64,000 bases of DNA from Sporosarcina sp. 6E9 (GTDB taxonomy: Bacteria; Bacillota; Bacilli; Bacillales_A; Planococcaceae). Location: contig NZ_JAGEMN010000001.1 of NCBI RefSeq assembly GCF_017921835.1, forward strand, positions 303,874 to 367,873, written 5' to 3'. This document shows, one piece after another, positions 34,402 to 42,442 of this stretch; position 1 is the first letter of the stretch; each line of letters starts with the position of its first letter. Under the pieces are notes generated by a model. That model did no database searches. It saw only the letters and a list, made by a program, of their open reading frames with translations, and was not told the DNA's origin. The position numbers and the translations under genes were made by a program.

Positions 34402-35178
34402 TCAAAACTCATGTTCCTCTCCGAAACCTAAAACAATCACTTCTGTTTTATCATAATCTGTTAGTAGCTCGACCAATTCCCGGTCTTTATCAATCATTTC
34501 CGCAACGATTGGAAACCCTGCCAGTAAAAGGTCATAGTTTTCCCTGGAAGCAGCATTTTCTTTTGTAGGAAAAGTATGACTAGGAATAACATACTTCACG
34601 TCTAATAGATTTTTCACGGTGTAAGCTGCCTCTTTCGGACCCATAGTGAAATGGCCAGAAGAGGATAGAATCGCTACTGTTGGGTTATAAATCTCTTGAA
34701 TAAGTTTAATATCAGATGTGACAGCCGTATCGCCAGAATGATATAACGTCAGGGAATTTGAAAAGTCAAAAATATAACCCGCTGCTTCGCCCGCATACAT
34801 CGGAGGGCCTTCCGTTTCACCGTAGGATGAACTATGCTTTGCCGGTACCATTGTAGCGCTGACATCGTCTAAATTAATAGACCCCCCAAGATTAATCGGA
34901 TAAACATTCTCCATACCTTTTTGCATTAAAATAAATGCCAACTCATATTGCGCGACAATTAAAAGCTTAGGATTGACAGCTACTAATTTGTCCAAACCAC
35001 TTGTGTGATCAAAGTGTCCATGCGTAAGAAAAACAGCATCAATTGATTTGTAAAATTTATCGTTGTCTAATTTCTTTGGAAACCCAGGATTCATGTCGAA
35101 AAATGGATCAATCAGATACCTGCCACCTTCGTTACTCTCCAATAAAAACATCGCGTGACCTAAACGAGAAACCTTCAT
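34402..35178 (-). CDS. UPF0173-type metal-dependent hydrolase (MBL fold)
   Basis: About 258 residues, metallo-beta-lactamase fold. LTHGHFDHTSGLD is the HxHxDH metal motif, SGDTAVTSDI the Asp motif, and IPSHTFPT supplies the final His. This is the YtkL/UPF0173 arrangement, whose natural substrate is unknown. ATG 35178 is preceded by GAGGAGGG, so I use it rather than the TTG at 35196. Its 3' end nearly touches the lectin pseudogene. Confidence 0.9.
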   Translation of the reverse strand: MKVSRLGHAMFLLESNEGGRYLIDPFFDMNPGFPKKLDNDKFYKSIDAVFLTHGHFDHTSGLDKLVAVNPKLLIVAQYELAFILMQKGMENVYPINLGGSINLDDVSATMVPAKHSSSYGETEGPPMYAGEAAGYIFDFSNSLTLYHSGDTAVTSDIKLIQEIYNPTVAILSSSGHFTMGPKEAAYTVKNLLDVKYVIPSHTFPTKENAASRENYDLLLAGFPIVAEMIDKDRELVELLTDYDKTEVIVLGFGEEHEF

Positions 35179-35268
35179 TATAAATACCCTCCTCAAAAAA
35201 GCTGGTTGATTCTGTTACATGATCAAGTGTATGAAATGAAGGTTAAGATTAGGTTAAGAAAAAAAATT

Positions 35269-35413
35269 GGTACCTGTGCAAGACACTAATCAGTCAATTC
35301 ACTACAATTGTATGAAATAAAAAAGGGTATCCGCTATGTATGGCTTTGTCGATTGCGATTTGATTGCTTATCCAAGTTGGTGAATTGTCATAATTGAACC
35401 TTGCACAGGTACC
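35269..35413 (+). repeat. Dispersed palindromic element, copy 12 (145 bp)
   Basis: Perfect 14-base termini. Left box TTCACTACAATTGTATGAAA, right box GTGAATTGTCATAATTGAACC; the central stem has decayed (GGTATCCGC against TCGATTGCGAT). It lies upstream of both the minus-strand hydrolase and the plus-strand acyltransferase. Confidence 0.94.
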
Positions 35414-35679
35414 GGAAAAGGATTACCTAAAAGTGGTAAGCGAAAAGCCTCAAATATGAATTTTGAGGGTATTTATTACGGATTGCTGAATTGAATGATA
35501 AATCAGGTTGAGTAAGAATTGGCATGACTTTTCCGCACTTTTTTACTCTACATTCGCAATGGTCGACCGCTGACATTACAAATTTACTACAATGAATCAC
35601 TTTGTTTACAGTCGTTACATCTCTGTTAAATCGCCTGGAAATGGTTTTCATCTGGTTTGAAAGCGGGTAAGTTGCTTGT

Positions 35680-36723
35680 ATGTCAGAAAACAGTTTGAAG
35701 GTGAGGACGTTGGAGAGGAACGCATTTTTTGATAATGCAAAATTAGTATTAATATTTTTAGTTGTATTTGGTCATATGATCCAGCCATTCATTGATGGAT
35801 CAAGTGGCATAAATACTTTATATATGTGGATTTACACATTTCATATGCCGGCTTTTATTTTTCTGGCAGGATTTTTTGCGAAAGGTTCGGGACATATCAG
35901 ATATATTTTTAATCTAGCTAAGAAATTATTGGTGCCATACTTGATTTTCCAACTGCTATACACGATTTTTTATTACTACATCGGGAAAAATGGTTGGCAG
36001 AACGGGGTATTTTATCCGCAATGGTCACTTTGGTTTTTATTTAGCTTGTTTAGTTGGCATATACTATTATCATTTTTTAAAAAGGTGCCTGCATTATTCA
36101 GTGTGGCACTTGCAGTTTTGATTGGTGTAATTATTGGTTATTTTGGAGAAATCGGACATGCATTTAGTTTGTCACGGACGTTTGTCTTTTTCCCGTTTTT
36201 CTTACTTGGATATTGGGTGAAGGAAGACCAAGTCGTGTGGCTGAAACGTAAGAGTGTGAAAATTGCTTCATTAATTGTGTTAGCTGTTGTTGCGGTAGCG
36301 ATTTATTTTGCACCTGAATTTAATTCCGGATGGTTATTGGCTTCGAAGTCTTATGGCGACCTTGACATGCCAGCGTTCGGCGGGGTCGCTCGATTACTTG
36401 TATATATCACATCAGCCATGATGGCGATCAGTATTCTAGCATGGATTCCACAAACGCATAACAGGTTAACACACTTTGGGACAAGAACATTATATGTCTA
36501 TTTACTGCACGGATTTTTGATTCAACTATTCCGGAAAGGCGATGTTTTTCAGGTAAATACTATTTACGATTTACTTGGCATTGCACTGATTTCTGCGGTA
36601 ATTGTTCTACTGTTATCAACTAAACCTGTGCAAGGCGTTTGGCAACCATTTATCGAGGGCAGAATCACGATACTCAAAAACGTATTTGAAAGAACGACAG
36701 GTAGGCTAGATAACAGGACGTAA
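35680..36723 (+). CDS. Acyltransferase-3 family membrane protein
   Basis: 347 residues with about ten membrane helices. FFDNAKLVLIFLVVFGHMIQP at the start is the acyltransferase-3 signature with the catalytic-type His, and WFLFSLFSWHILLSF and LYVYLLHGFLIQLF follow. Such proteins acetylate or acylate cell-surface polymers or sugars. The ribosome site before ATG 35680 is poor; a downstream GTG or TTG start is possible. It stands alone, so the acceptor is unknown. The interval 35414-35679 has no gene I can support. Confidence 0.87.
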   Translation: MSENSLKVRTLERNAFFDNAKLVLIFLVVFGHMIQPFIDGSSGINTLYMWIYTFHMPAFIFLAGFFAKGSGHIRYIFNLAKKLLVPYLIFQLLYTIFYYYIGKNGWQNGVFYPQWSLWFLFSLFSWHILLSFFKKVPALFSVALAVLIGVIIGYFGEIGHAFSLSRTFVFFPFFLLGYWVKEDQVVWLKRKSVKIASLIVLAVVAVAIYFAPEFNSGWLLASKSYGDLDMPAFGGVARLLVYITSAMMAISILAWIPQTHNRLTHFGTRTLYVYLLHGFLIQLFRKGDVFQVNTIYDLLGIALISAVIVLLLSTKPVQGVWQPFIEGRITILKNVFERTTGRLDNRT

Positions 36724-36918
36724 CAAATCTTTGTAATCAAACCGTCACCTTATCCACGAGATGCGCATCAAATTGGGAAACGTTAAAGTCGCAACATGAC
36801 AACTAGATAACAATTTGATGTCATCAAGGGATATGGGTTTGATTTGCAATAAAAGTCGGTTAAGATGCAACTTACGCTCGTGGAATAAAGAGCGCCAGAT
36901 TTGAAAGGGGTTTACAAC

Positions 36919-37674
36919 ATGAAATTTAAAAAAGTTTTACTTCCATTGATAACAGGAGCACTTGCATTAAGTTTAGCTGCTTGCGGTGAAGACGATAAAG
37001 CAGCAAAAGATGAAAAGCCTGAAGCAGCTGGCCAAGAAGAGATGGCGTCTGCAGAAGAGATGCAAGCGAAATTAGCTGAACAACAAGTGGAGAAGGACAA
37101 AATCGTAGCAATTGTAAATGATGAAGAACTAAAAGGTGAGCAATATAATGCGACATTGTCGTCCATTCAAGGCCAAATGCAACAGATGGGACAAGACCCA
37201 TCAAGCAAAGAATCGGCGGAACAAGTAAAAATGCAAACTCTTGATACTGTAGTTAATCAAACATTGATTCTTCAAAAAGCAAAAGAAGAGAAAATTACTC
37301 CTTCTGAATCTGAGATAGATCAAAAATATGCAGAATTTGTAGAGCAATTTGGCGATGAAAAGACAATGAAAGAAGCACTCAAAAGTCAAAATATGAATGT
37401 GCGTACAGTAAAAGAACAAATAATCGCTAAATCAATTATTTTTGAAAAGTATCAAGATAAATTTACACCAGCGGAAAAAGTGACAGATAAAGAAATAAAA
37501 GAGTACTATGATCAAGCCGCGGCTCAAAATAAAGAAAGCGGTCAAGAACTCCCGCCGCTTGAAGAAGTAAGCGATGAGATTAAAAGCATGATAGAACAAG
37601 AACAACAGCAAAAAAAGCTAGCTGCACATGTAGAAGAGTTAAAAGCAGAAGCTGACATCAAGTTGAAAATATAA
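36919..37674 (+). CDS. SurA N-terminal-domain lipoprotein (foldase-like)
   Basis: 251 residues. Lipoprotein signal MKFKKVLLPLITGALALSLAAC, an acidic linker, then a SurA/PrsA-type helical chaperone domain (IVAIVNDEELKGEQYNATLSSIQGQM, VVNQTLILQKAKEEKITPSESEID, and SEEIKSMIEQEQQQKKL-like tail). No parvulin PPIase domain is inserted, unlike PrsA. It probably assists folding of exported proteins on the outer face of the membrane. ATG 36919 follows GAAAGGGG. A terminator follows. Confidence 0.88.
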   Translation: MKFKKVLLPLITGALALSLAACGEDDKAAKDEKPEAAGQEEMASAEEMQAKLAEQQVEKDKIVAIVNDEELKGEQYNATLSSIQGQMQQMGQDPSSKESAEQVKMQTLDTVVNQTLILQKAKEEKITPSESEIDQKYAEFVEQFGDEKTMKEALKSQNMNVRTVKEQIIAKSIIFEKYQDKFTPAEKVTDKEIKEYYDQAAAQNKESGQELPPLEEVSDEIKSMIEQEQQQKKLAAHVEELKAEADIKLKI

Positions 37675-37692
37675 TTAGCAATCGCTAATAAA

Positions 37693-37737
37693 GAGTAACC
37701 CTCATTTATCCTGTAAAAAGGCAATGAGGGTTTTTTA
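37693..37737 (+). terminator. Terminator after the SurA-like gene
   Basis: AACCCTCATT / AATGAGGGTT with a T run. The following 37740-37966 has no recognisable gene. Confidence 0.88.
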
Positions 37738-37966
37738 TGCTTTGGAAACAGACGCATCACTTTCAAAACGAATTAGAAATGCCCAACTATCTGTCGATTC
37801 AATTGCCCATCAATTAAATCAAAACCAAATTGATTTGGAGCGATTATGAAATCAACGCTATCAAAGTTAGTCGTTTATCAATGCAAATAGAACCCTACTA
37901 CCACAGAACAAACAAAAGCTTGCAACAGTAATATAGCTGTAACAAGATTTGTTTAGTTCAATTCAT

Positions 37967-38161
37967 TTATGAATTATTTATTTCATTGTTTGTGCTGGTA
38001 ATACTTTCCAGACGTCTTGCATTTTTTTCCTTTATCGTCTCAAGTTCTTTTCCTTCGGCAAATTTCATCGCCTCTTCAGCAGCTTCCATATTGCCGATTG
38101 TCTTCCTCACTCTTTCTTCATAATCAGCCGGATCATTCGGTCTTGGGTTGTTTCTATCCAA
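37967..38161 (-). CDS. tlp: Small acid-soluble spore protein Tlp
   Basis: 64 residues. PRPNDPADYEERVRKTIGNMEAAEEAMKFAEG followed by KEKNARRLESI matches the thioredoxin-like protein (Tlp) family of minor spore proteins: PDDRSDNVEK-type start, EAEE core and KN-RR-ESI helix. AAAGGAGGTATTATA precedes ATG 38161. It is made in the forespore under sigma-G in relatives. It lies at the edge of the lipase locus. Confidence 0.9.
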   Translation of the reverse strand: MDRNNPRPNDPADYEERVRKTIGNMEAAEEAMKFAEGKELETIKEKNARRLESITSTNNEINNS

Positions 38162-38276
38162 TTATAATACCTCCTTTGTTTATTGAAAATCTTCTGGAGA
38201 TAGTGTTCCCGAAATGATGAAAATTATTTTAGAAAGTAAATACAATTATTGTGAAGATATAAAGGGGGAGATTGAT

Positions 38277-38339
38277 ATGGAAACACGGATTGAAATTGAA
38301 GAAAGGCATAAGAAATTCACGAACCACTATTTCCAGTAG
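38277..38339 (+). CDS. Short ORF with strong ribosome site, probably a 5' remnant
   Basis: ATG 38277 follows AAAGGGGGAG at ideal spacing and encodes METRIEIEERHKKFTNHYFQ, then TAG. The last codons overlap the 3' end of the opposing gene. The strong site and abrupt end suggest the front of a gene cut when the lipase locus arrived, or a genuine micro-ORF. No family is recognised. Confidence 0.35.
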   Translation: METRIEIEERHKKFTNHYFQ

Positions 38340-38664
38340 GAATCAATTCAGTTTCATATACATAACTTTGCGAAGCTGTTTCCGATAGAAATTGGTCGTA
38401 ACGATTAGCGAATAAACGAACCGCATCCAGATTGTGCGCATTTAGATTTTGAATCAACCGTCGTTCTCTGTCGACTTCATCCATAAAACTATCCCTGAAC
38501 TCGCCACTAAACGCTTTTTCGTTAATATTTTTTGCACTTTGTATAAAGGACTCATTTAGATTCTCAATCTGGGCAAGATTTTGTTTTAATTCTTTTACCG
38601 CAGAAGATAAGATTTCTTCAATTTCTGAAATTGCGACTAGTTGTGCTGTCCCATTCTTCACCAT
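38317..38664 (-). CDS. Small helical partner of the lipase-type protein
   Basis: 115 residues, all helical (SEIEEILSSAVKELKQNLAQIENL; then EFRDSFMDEVDRERRLIQNLNAHN), without signal peptide or membrane segment. Its start overlaps the end of the lipase C-terminal frame by a few bases, showing translational coupling. The size and helix pair are like WXG100/Lap-type partners that help type VII cargo be recognised. No W-x-G is present. Confidence 0.6.
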   Translation of the reverse strand: MVKNGTAQLVAISEIEEILSSAVKELKQNLAQIENLNESFIQSAKNINEKAFSGEFRDSFMDEVDRERRLIQNLNAHNLDAVRLFANRYDQFLSETASQSYVYETELIPTGNSGS

Positions 38665-39602
38665 GCATCCCTTCTTTCCAAAAAAGTATTAAATAATAAT
38701 GCCACACGTTGATCGGCTTCAACAAGTTTTAAAATTCCGTTCTTATAGGTCTCTAAAAATTTCTCTTGCCTTATTGTTTCTTCCTGGAGGTTGTGAATAG
38801 TGCCTTCCAAATGAGTTGAAACATGCATAGGAGTTTTGAATGGAGGATTTTCTATAAATCGTAAGTTTTTATACCGCATGATATGTTGCGCATCATGCGT
38901 ATAGCGATCGCCAGCCGATAGATAAGTGTGGGGATAGTTTTCGATATGATCCATTTCTTGTCTAACCTTTCTGCGAAATCGATCATATCTGGAAAAGACA
39001 TGGTATTCATATGTCCTCATTAGTTTATCGACTACACGCTGTTTGTCTTCCATAATCAATAGTCCCGTTTTATAAAACCTATAAGTTTCATCGATATTCA
39101 GTTCAATTTTTTTACCATTTGAATCAGCAATTAAATAGATTTCCTCATTGCCGACAATCAAACGTCCTTGTTCATTTGCCATTCTTTCAATCAGCTTATC
39201 CATGCTGTGTCCCGAACCAATATGCTCTCCCATACCTTTAATATCGTTAATCATGTCTTGAATTTGGCCAATAAATGACCATAAAGAATCCATAGAGACT
39301 GAATATACGGCAGCAAGTGCAGCAATATCTCGAGTCCTAATTCCACCTTCTTTATTCGCACGTTTTAAAATATACGTTATTCCCATCGCAAGATTAGGAT
39401 ACTTTCCGACCACATCAATCATCTCAGCATCAGGATGACCTTTGAATGTCTTTACGTTGGACTCGGACGCGTCTATTAATCTATATTCATAAGGAAGTTT
39501 CAAGGTTGTCAAAAGGTCATCTTCGTTTCTGTAATAAGTGATTTTATTGCTATAATGGCTGTATTCTTGATTGAGAATTGTACGAAGGTCATTAAGATCC
39601 AT
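38658..39602 (-). CDS. C-terminal part of a lipase-type protein (frameshifted)
   Basis: 314 codons that continue the alpha/beta hydrolase begun at 40273. It opens with ITYYRNEDDLLTTL (after the first helix), the kind of Asp-bearing strand that follows the nucleophile in class 3-like lipases, and includes YLSAGDRYTHDAQHIM. The last 120 residues (HLEGTIHNLQEETIRQEKF through FLERRDAW) are helical. Its ATG is formed by the last A of the A7 run and has no separate ribosome site, so on its own it is unlikely to be an independent gene. Joined to the upstream frame by a -1 shift it gives about 538 residues. Confidence 0.7.
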   Translation of the reverse strand: MDLNDLRTILNQEYSHYSNKITYYRNEDDLLTTLKLPYEYRLIDASESNVKTFKGHPDAEMIDVVGKYPNLAMGITYILKRANKEGGIRTRDIAALAAVYSVSMDSLWSFIGQIQDMINDIKGMGEHIGSGHSMDKLIERMANEQGRLIVGNEEIYLIADSNGKKIELNIDETYRFYKTGLLIMEDKQRVVDKLMRTYEYHVFSRYDRFRRKVRQEMDHIENYPHTYLSAGDRYTHDAQHIMRYKNLRFIENPPFKTPMHVSTHLEGTIHNLQEETIRQEKFLETYKNGILKLVEADQRVALLFNTFLERRDAW

Positions 39603-40273
39603 TTTTTTAGATCGTTAATGTCTTCGACAGCTATACCATACTCCTTTTGAACTTTTTTCTTCAAATGGTCATTTACCATGATAGTATTATATATATTCAT
39701 AGGGGCATCGTTATACACATTCACATTTGTAAATAAATCTTTGGTAAAAACCATTATATTTTGTGCTTCCGAACCACCTAGGGAGTGACCATCTAGAAAA
39801 TACGTTAACTCCAAATCACTATGCTTTTTATTTGCCCTGTCAATTACTTTATTCGTGAAGACTACGTTGTCCTCTGATGAAAACTGGTCCTCTCCTATTA
39901 ATACAGTATAGATATCAGTATAAATATCCTCATTTCCGTTAAAAACTATTTCCTTTAATTTTTCAGGTTCCATTCTGTAGTCTTTTAGTTTATTAAACAA
40001 TCCATCCCTCAATTTACCAATATCTGCTTCTGTTCCTCTGTTTATGAAATAAACCTCATTAATTTCTTCATCGTAGAAGTGAATCGCTGTAGCATTAAAT
40101 CCTGAATCCTTGCCGATGTTCAAATCTTTGGACTTAATAATATCAAAGTTAGGAGGCAACTCGCCATACTCCTGGATATAAAGCTTTTCAATGTCTTCTT
40201 TTTTAATGCCATCATATTCAATGCTAGTAATTCTGGCACGCATAGTATTACTAAGCAAACCTTCCTTTTCCAA
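39509..40273 (-). CDS. N-terminal lipase domain (GHSLGG), frame-shifted into the next ORF
   Basis: The frame opens with TTG 40273 after AAGGGGGGATAG. The nucleophile elbow GHSLGG is at residues 162-167 (Ser164), preceded by a predicted strand (LTYFL), as in DUF6792/class 3-like lipases. At codons 222-224 the frame reads CTA AAA AAA, then leaves family-like sequence (WILMTFVQFSIKN). A -1 step at this A AAA AAA heptamer enters the 38658-39602 frame, which supplies the remaining hydrolase core. It may be a mutation, a sequencing error in the A7 run or programmed frameshifting. Confidence 0.75.
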   Translation of the reverse strand: MEKEGLLSNTMRARITSIEYDGIKKEDIEKLYIQEYGELPPNFDIIKSKDLNIGKDSGFNATAIHFYDEEINEVYFINRGTEADIGKLRDGLFNKLKDYRMEPEKLKEIVFNGNEDIYTDIYTVLIGEDQFSSEDNVVFTNKVIDRANKKHSDLELTYFLDGHSLGGSEAQNIMVFTKDLFTNVNVYNDAPMNIYNTIMVNDHLKKKVQKEYGIAVEDINDLKKWILMTFVQFSIKNTAIIAIKSLITETKMTF

Positions 40274-40293
40274 GACTATCCCCCCTTAAAAAA

Positions 40294-40980
40294 CTACTGA
40301 AATTCGACGCTTTTCATCATTTCCAAGCCCAATATCTTTTCTTCTTCAAAATCTATTTCACAATCTTTAGTATCGCTATTAAAGCAGGTATCTTCTAATT
40401 CAAAATAAAGAGCCTGTCTTGATTTATTATCTGTTATAAATCCATATAAATAAAAGTAAGTGTCAATACTACCATCATCGGCATGATATTCTTCAATATT
40501 TTCCACATAATAAACAGTTTTGTTTTTATCTTCGAGTTTATTGATTTTTGTATCATTCGGTGCATTTACTTTTCTTAATAAACCTTTTACTCTAGTATCT
40601 ACAATTACATTACCACCTGGATGCAGGGCCAATTTTATTCCTTTAATCATCTGATTCTGTTTAGGAGATATCCCTTCTTCACGCATATATACATTTTCCA
40701 TATCAGGTATATCTGATGTCTCTCCAGTTTTCTTATAATAAGATCCATCCGACATATAGTAATTTTCAGGGAAAAGAATCGTATACTTCTTTGTACCCGA
40801 CTCAAACATATGAAATCCTTCAGGTGTCTCCGCATCTTTCACTAAAAACTTCTTCGTAAAATCATGATTAAATGCCGGTGTATCGGGTGTATTCTTTTTT
40901 TTCAATATATAAGAACCTCCAATGAAAAATATAATAAAAATTAATAATACTGTAACTATCTTTAACCATCTTTTTTGCAT
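40294..40980 (-). CDS. Membrane-anchored protein upstream of the lipase, intact copy
   Basis: 228 residues: one N-terminal membrane helix (IVTVLLIFIIFFIGGSYIL) and an extracytoplasmic domain with KYTILFPENYYMSDGSYYKK and VYYVENIEEYHADDGS. A decayed paralog is just upstream at 41205-41840. Position directly before a toxin-like gene and duplication both fit an immunity protein on the outer membrane face, by analogy to lipoprotein immunity proteins of type VII lipases. That role is inference. Confidence 0.65.
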   Translation of the reverse strand: MQKRWLKIVTVLLIFIIFFIGGSYILKKKNTPDTPAFNHDFTKKFLVKDAETPEGFHMFESGTKKYTILFPENYYMSDGSYYKKTGETSDIPDMENVYMREEGISPKQNQMIKGIKLALHPGGNVIVDTRVKGLLRKVNAPNDTKINKLEDKNKTVYYVENIEEYHADDGSIDTYFYLYGFITDNKSRQALYFELEDTCFNSDTKDCEIDFEEEKILGLEMMKSVEFQ

Positions 40981-41204
40981 CTATAAACCTCCAAAGGACT
41001 TCCATCCTGTTTCAAATTAGATATAATTACCATACCGTTTTTCTGACAACTCATGTATGGTTCGTTAGTACGCAAAAGGGTAGTTAGGTCTAATTACCTT
41101 TTATTTTTTAAATGCGTACTGAGACTGGTAGGGGTACCTGTAGTTTTATTATGGACTCCGAATTCAAAACACTGATTTTTAGATTGTTACTAAACTGAAT
41201 TAAA

Positions 41205-41840
41205 CTACTTGAATTCCACACTATTCATTATCTTGAAGCCCATTTGCATTTCTTCTTCAAAATCATACAGTGCCTGTTTTGAATTATTATCTGTAATAAA
41301 CCTATAAAAATAAAAGATTCTATCAACGCTGCCATCATCAGCATGGTATTCATCAACATTCTCAACATAATAAACTGTATTATTGTCATCCAGGATTTTC
41401 TCAACCTTTGTACATTTTCTAGGACGTTTATTTCTCATAATAAACCATCTAATCTAGTATCTACAATTACATTTCCACCAAGATGTAATGCCAGCGTAAT
41501 TCCCTTAATCATCTGATTTTCTTTGGGCGAAACACCTTCTTGGATTATATAAACATTCTCCATATCAGGTACATTAGATGTGTTTCCTATTTTTTTATAA
41601 TAAGAATCATCCACCATTATATAGGTCTCAGGGAAAAGAATTGTATATTTCTTTGTACCTGACCCAAACAAATGAAACCCTTCAGACGTCTCCGCATCTT
41701 TCATTAAAAACTCTTTCGTAAAATCATGATTAAACTCCGGTATCAGGTGTATTCAATTTTTTCAATGTCAAAGAACCTACTATAATAAATACAGTAATAA
41801 ATAGCAGTGCTGCAATTATCCGTAACCATTTTTTTCGCAT
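41205..41840 (-). pseudogene. Frameshifted paralog of the 40294-40980 protein
   Basis: Three frames together match the intact neighbour. ATG 41840 starts MRKKWLRIIAALLFITVFI through KKLNTPDTG, then a one-base shift leads to PEFNHDFTKEFLMKDAET and on to VIVDTRLDGLL. A second break precedes KVEKILDDNNTVYYVENVDEYHADDGS through MNSVEFK. At least two frame disruptions and a shortened C-terminal loop (ALYDFEEEMQMG) make it non-functional as a whole. Confidence 0.85.
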
Positions 41841-41952
41841 CAATAAACCTCCAAGGAGTTCCATATTGTTTTAGTAACTGGATATAATCACCATAACACT
41901 TATCCGCCAATTCATGTATGTTTCGTTAGCATGGATTAGACATCCGATACAA

Positions 41953-41983
41953 CAAAAAAGAAGCCACATAGATGGCTTCTTCA
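41953..41983. terminator. Terminator near the OsmC gene end
   Basis: GAAGCCA / TGGCTTC hairpin preceded by a run of A, which reads as a T tail for the minus-strand OsmC gene. Confidence 0.7.
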
Positions 41984-42000
41984 ATCGATAACAATATTAT

Positions 42001-42426
42001 TCAAACCAATTCAGGAGATTCTTCACCATTCAATATCAAATTAAAGCTAACATCGGCTTTTAACGAATCCGATACCGAACAATACTTCTCTTTACCTAAC
42101 CGAATCGCGCGCCAAACTTTTTTGTTATTGATATCGCCGTCAATCACGAAGGTTACGTCCATTGCAGTAAAGCCTTTTGGCGCTTCTTCTTTTCGAGTTC
42201 CATCGGTTATAATTTCGATGTTCGTGATTTTATCCAAGTGGGGTCTCAAAATCATCGTTACATCAATCCCGATACATCCTGCCAAGGCACCGAGGAGCAT
42301 TTCAGTAGGGGTTGCGCCTTTTCCCAGTCCTCCATATGCTTCTGTCGCATCCATATTTATATCATAACCTGAATCTCCAACAGCGGTAAAAGCGCGTCCA
42401 CCCGTCCATGTTGTAATTACTTTCAT
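42001..42426 (-). CDS. OsmC-family protein
   Basis: 141 residues. OsmC/Ohr fold with the conserved GATPTEMLLGALAGCIGIDVTMIL motif holding one redox Cys, and KYCSVSDSL holding the second. Family members reduce organic hydroperoxides; the YhfA-like subgroup has an unknown substrate. The gene is 17 bases downstream of the AbgT transporter gene, so the two are probably one transcript. A hairpin follows. Confidence 0.9.
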   Translation of the reverse strand: MKVITTWTGGRAFTAVGDSGYDINMDATEAYGGLGKGATPTEMLLGALAGCIGIDVTMILRPHLDKITNIEIITDGTRKEEAPKGFTAMDVTFVIDGDINNKKVWRAIRLGKEKYCSVSDSLKADVSFNLILNGEESPELV

Positions 42427-42442
42427 GTTAATTCATCCTCTC

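Noticed and set aside
35427..35651. Minus-strand ORF of 74 codons upstream of the acyltransferase
   Set aside because: No ribosome site or recognisable family; composition does not look like a real protein.
41132..41145. GGTACCTGT motif between the two immunity-like genes
   Set aside because: Only the first nine bases of the element end are present, with no boxes or second end; may be chance.
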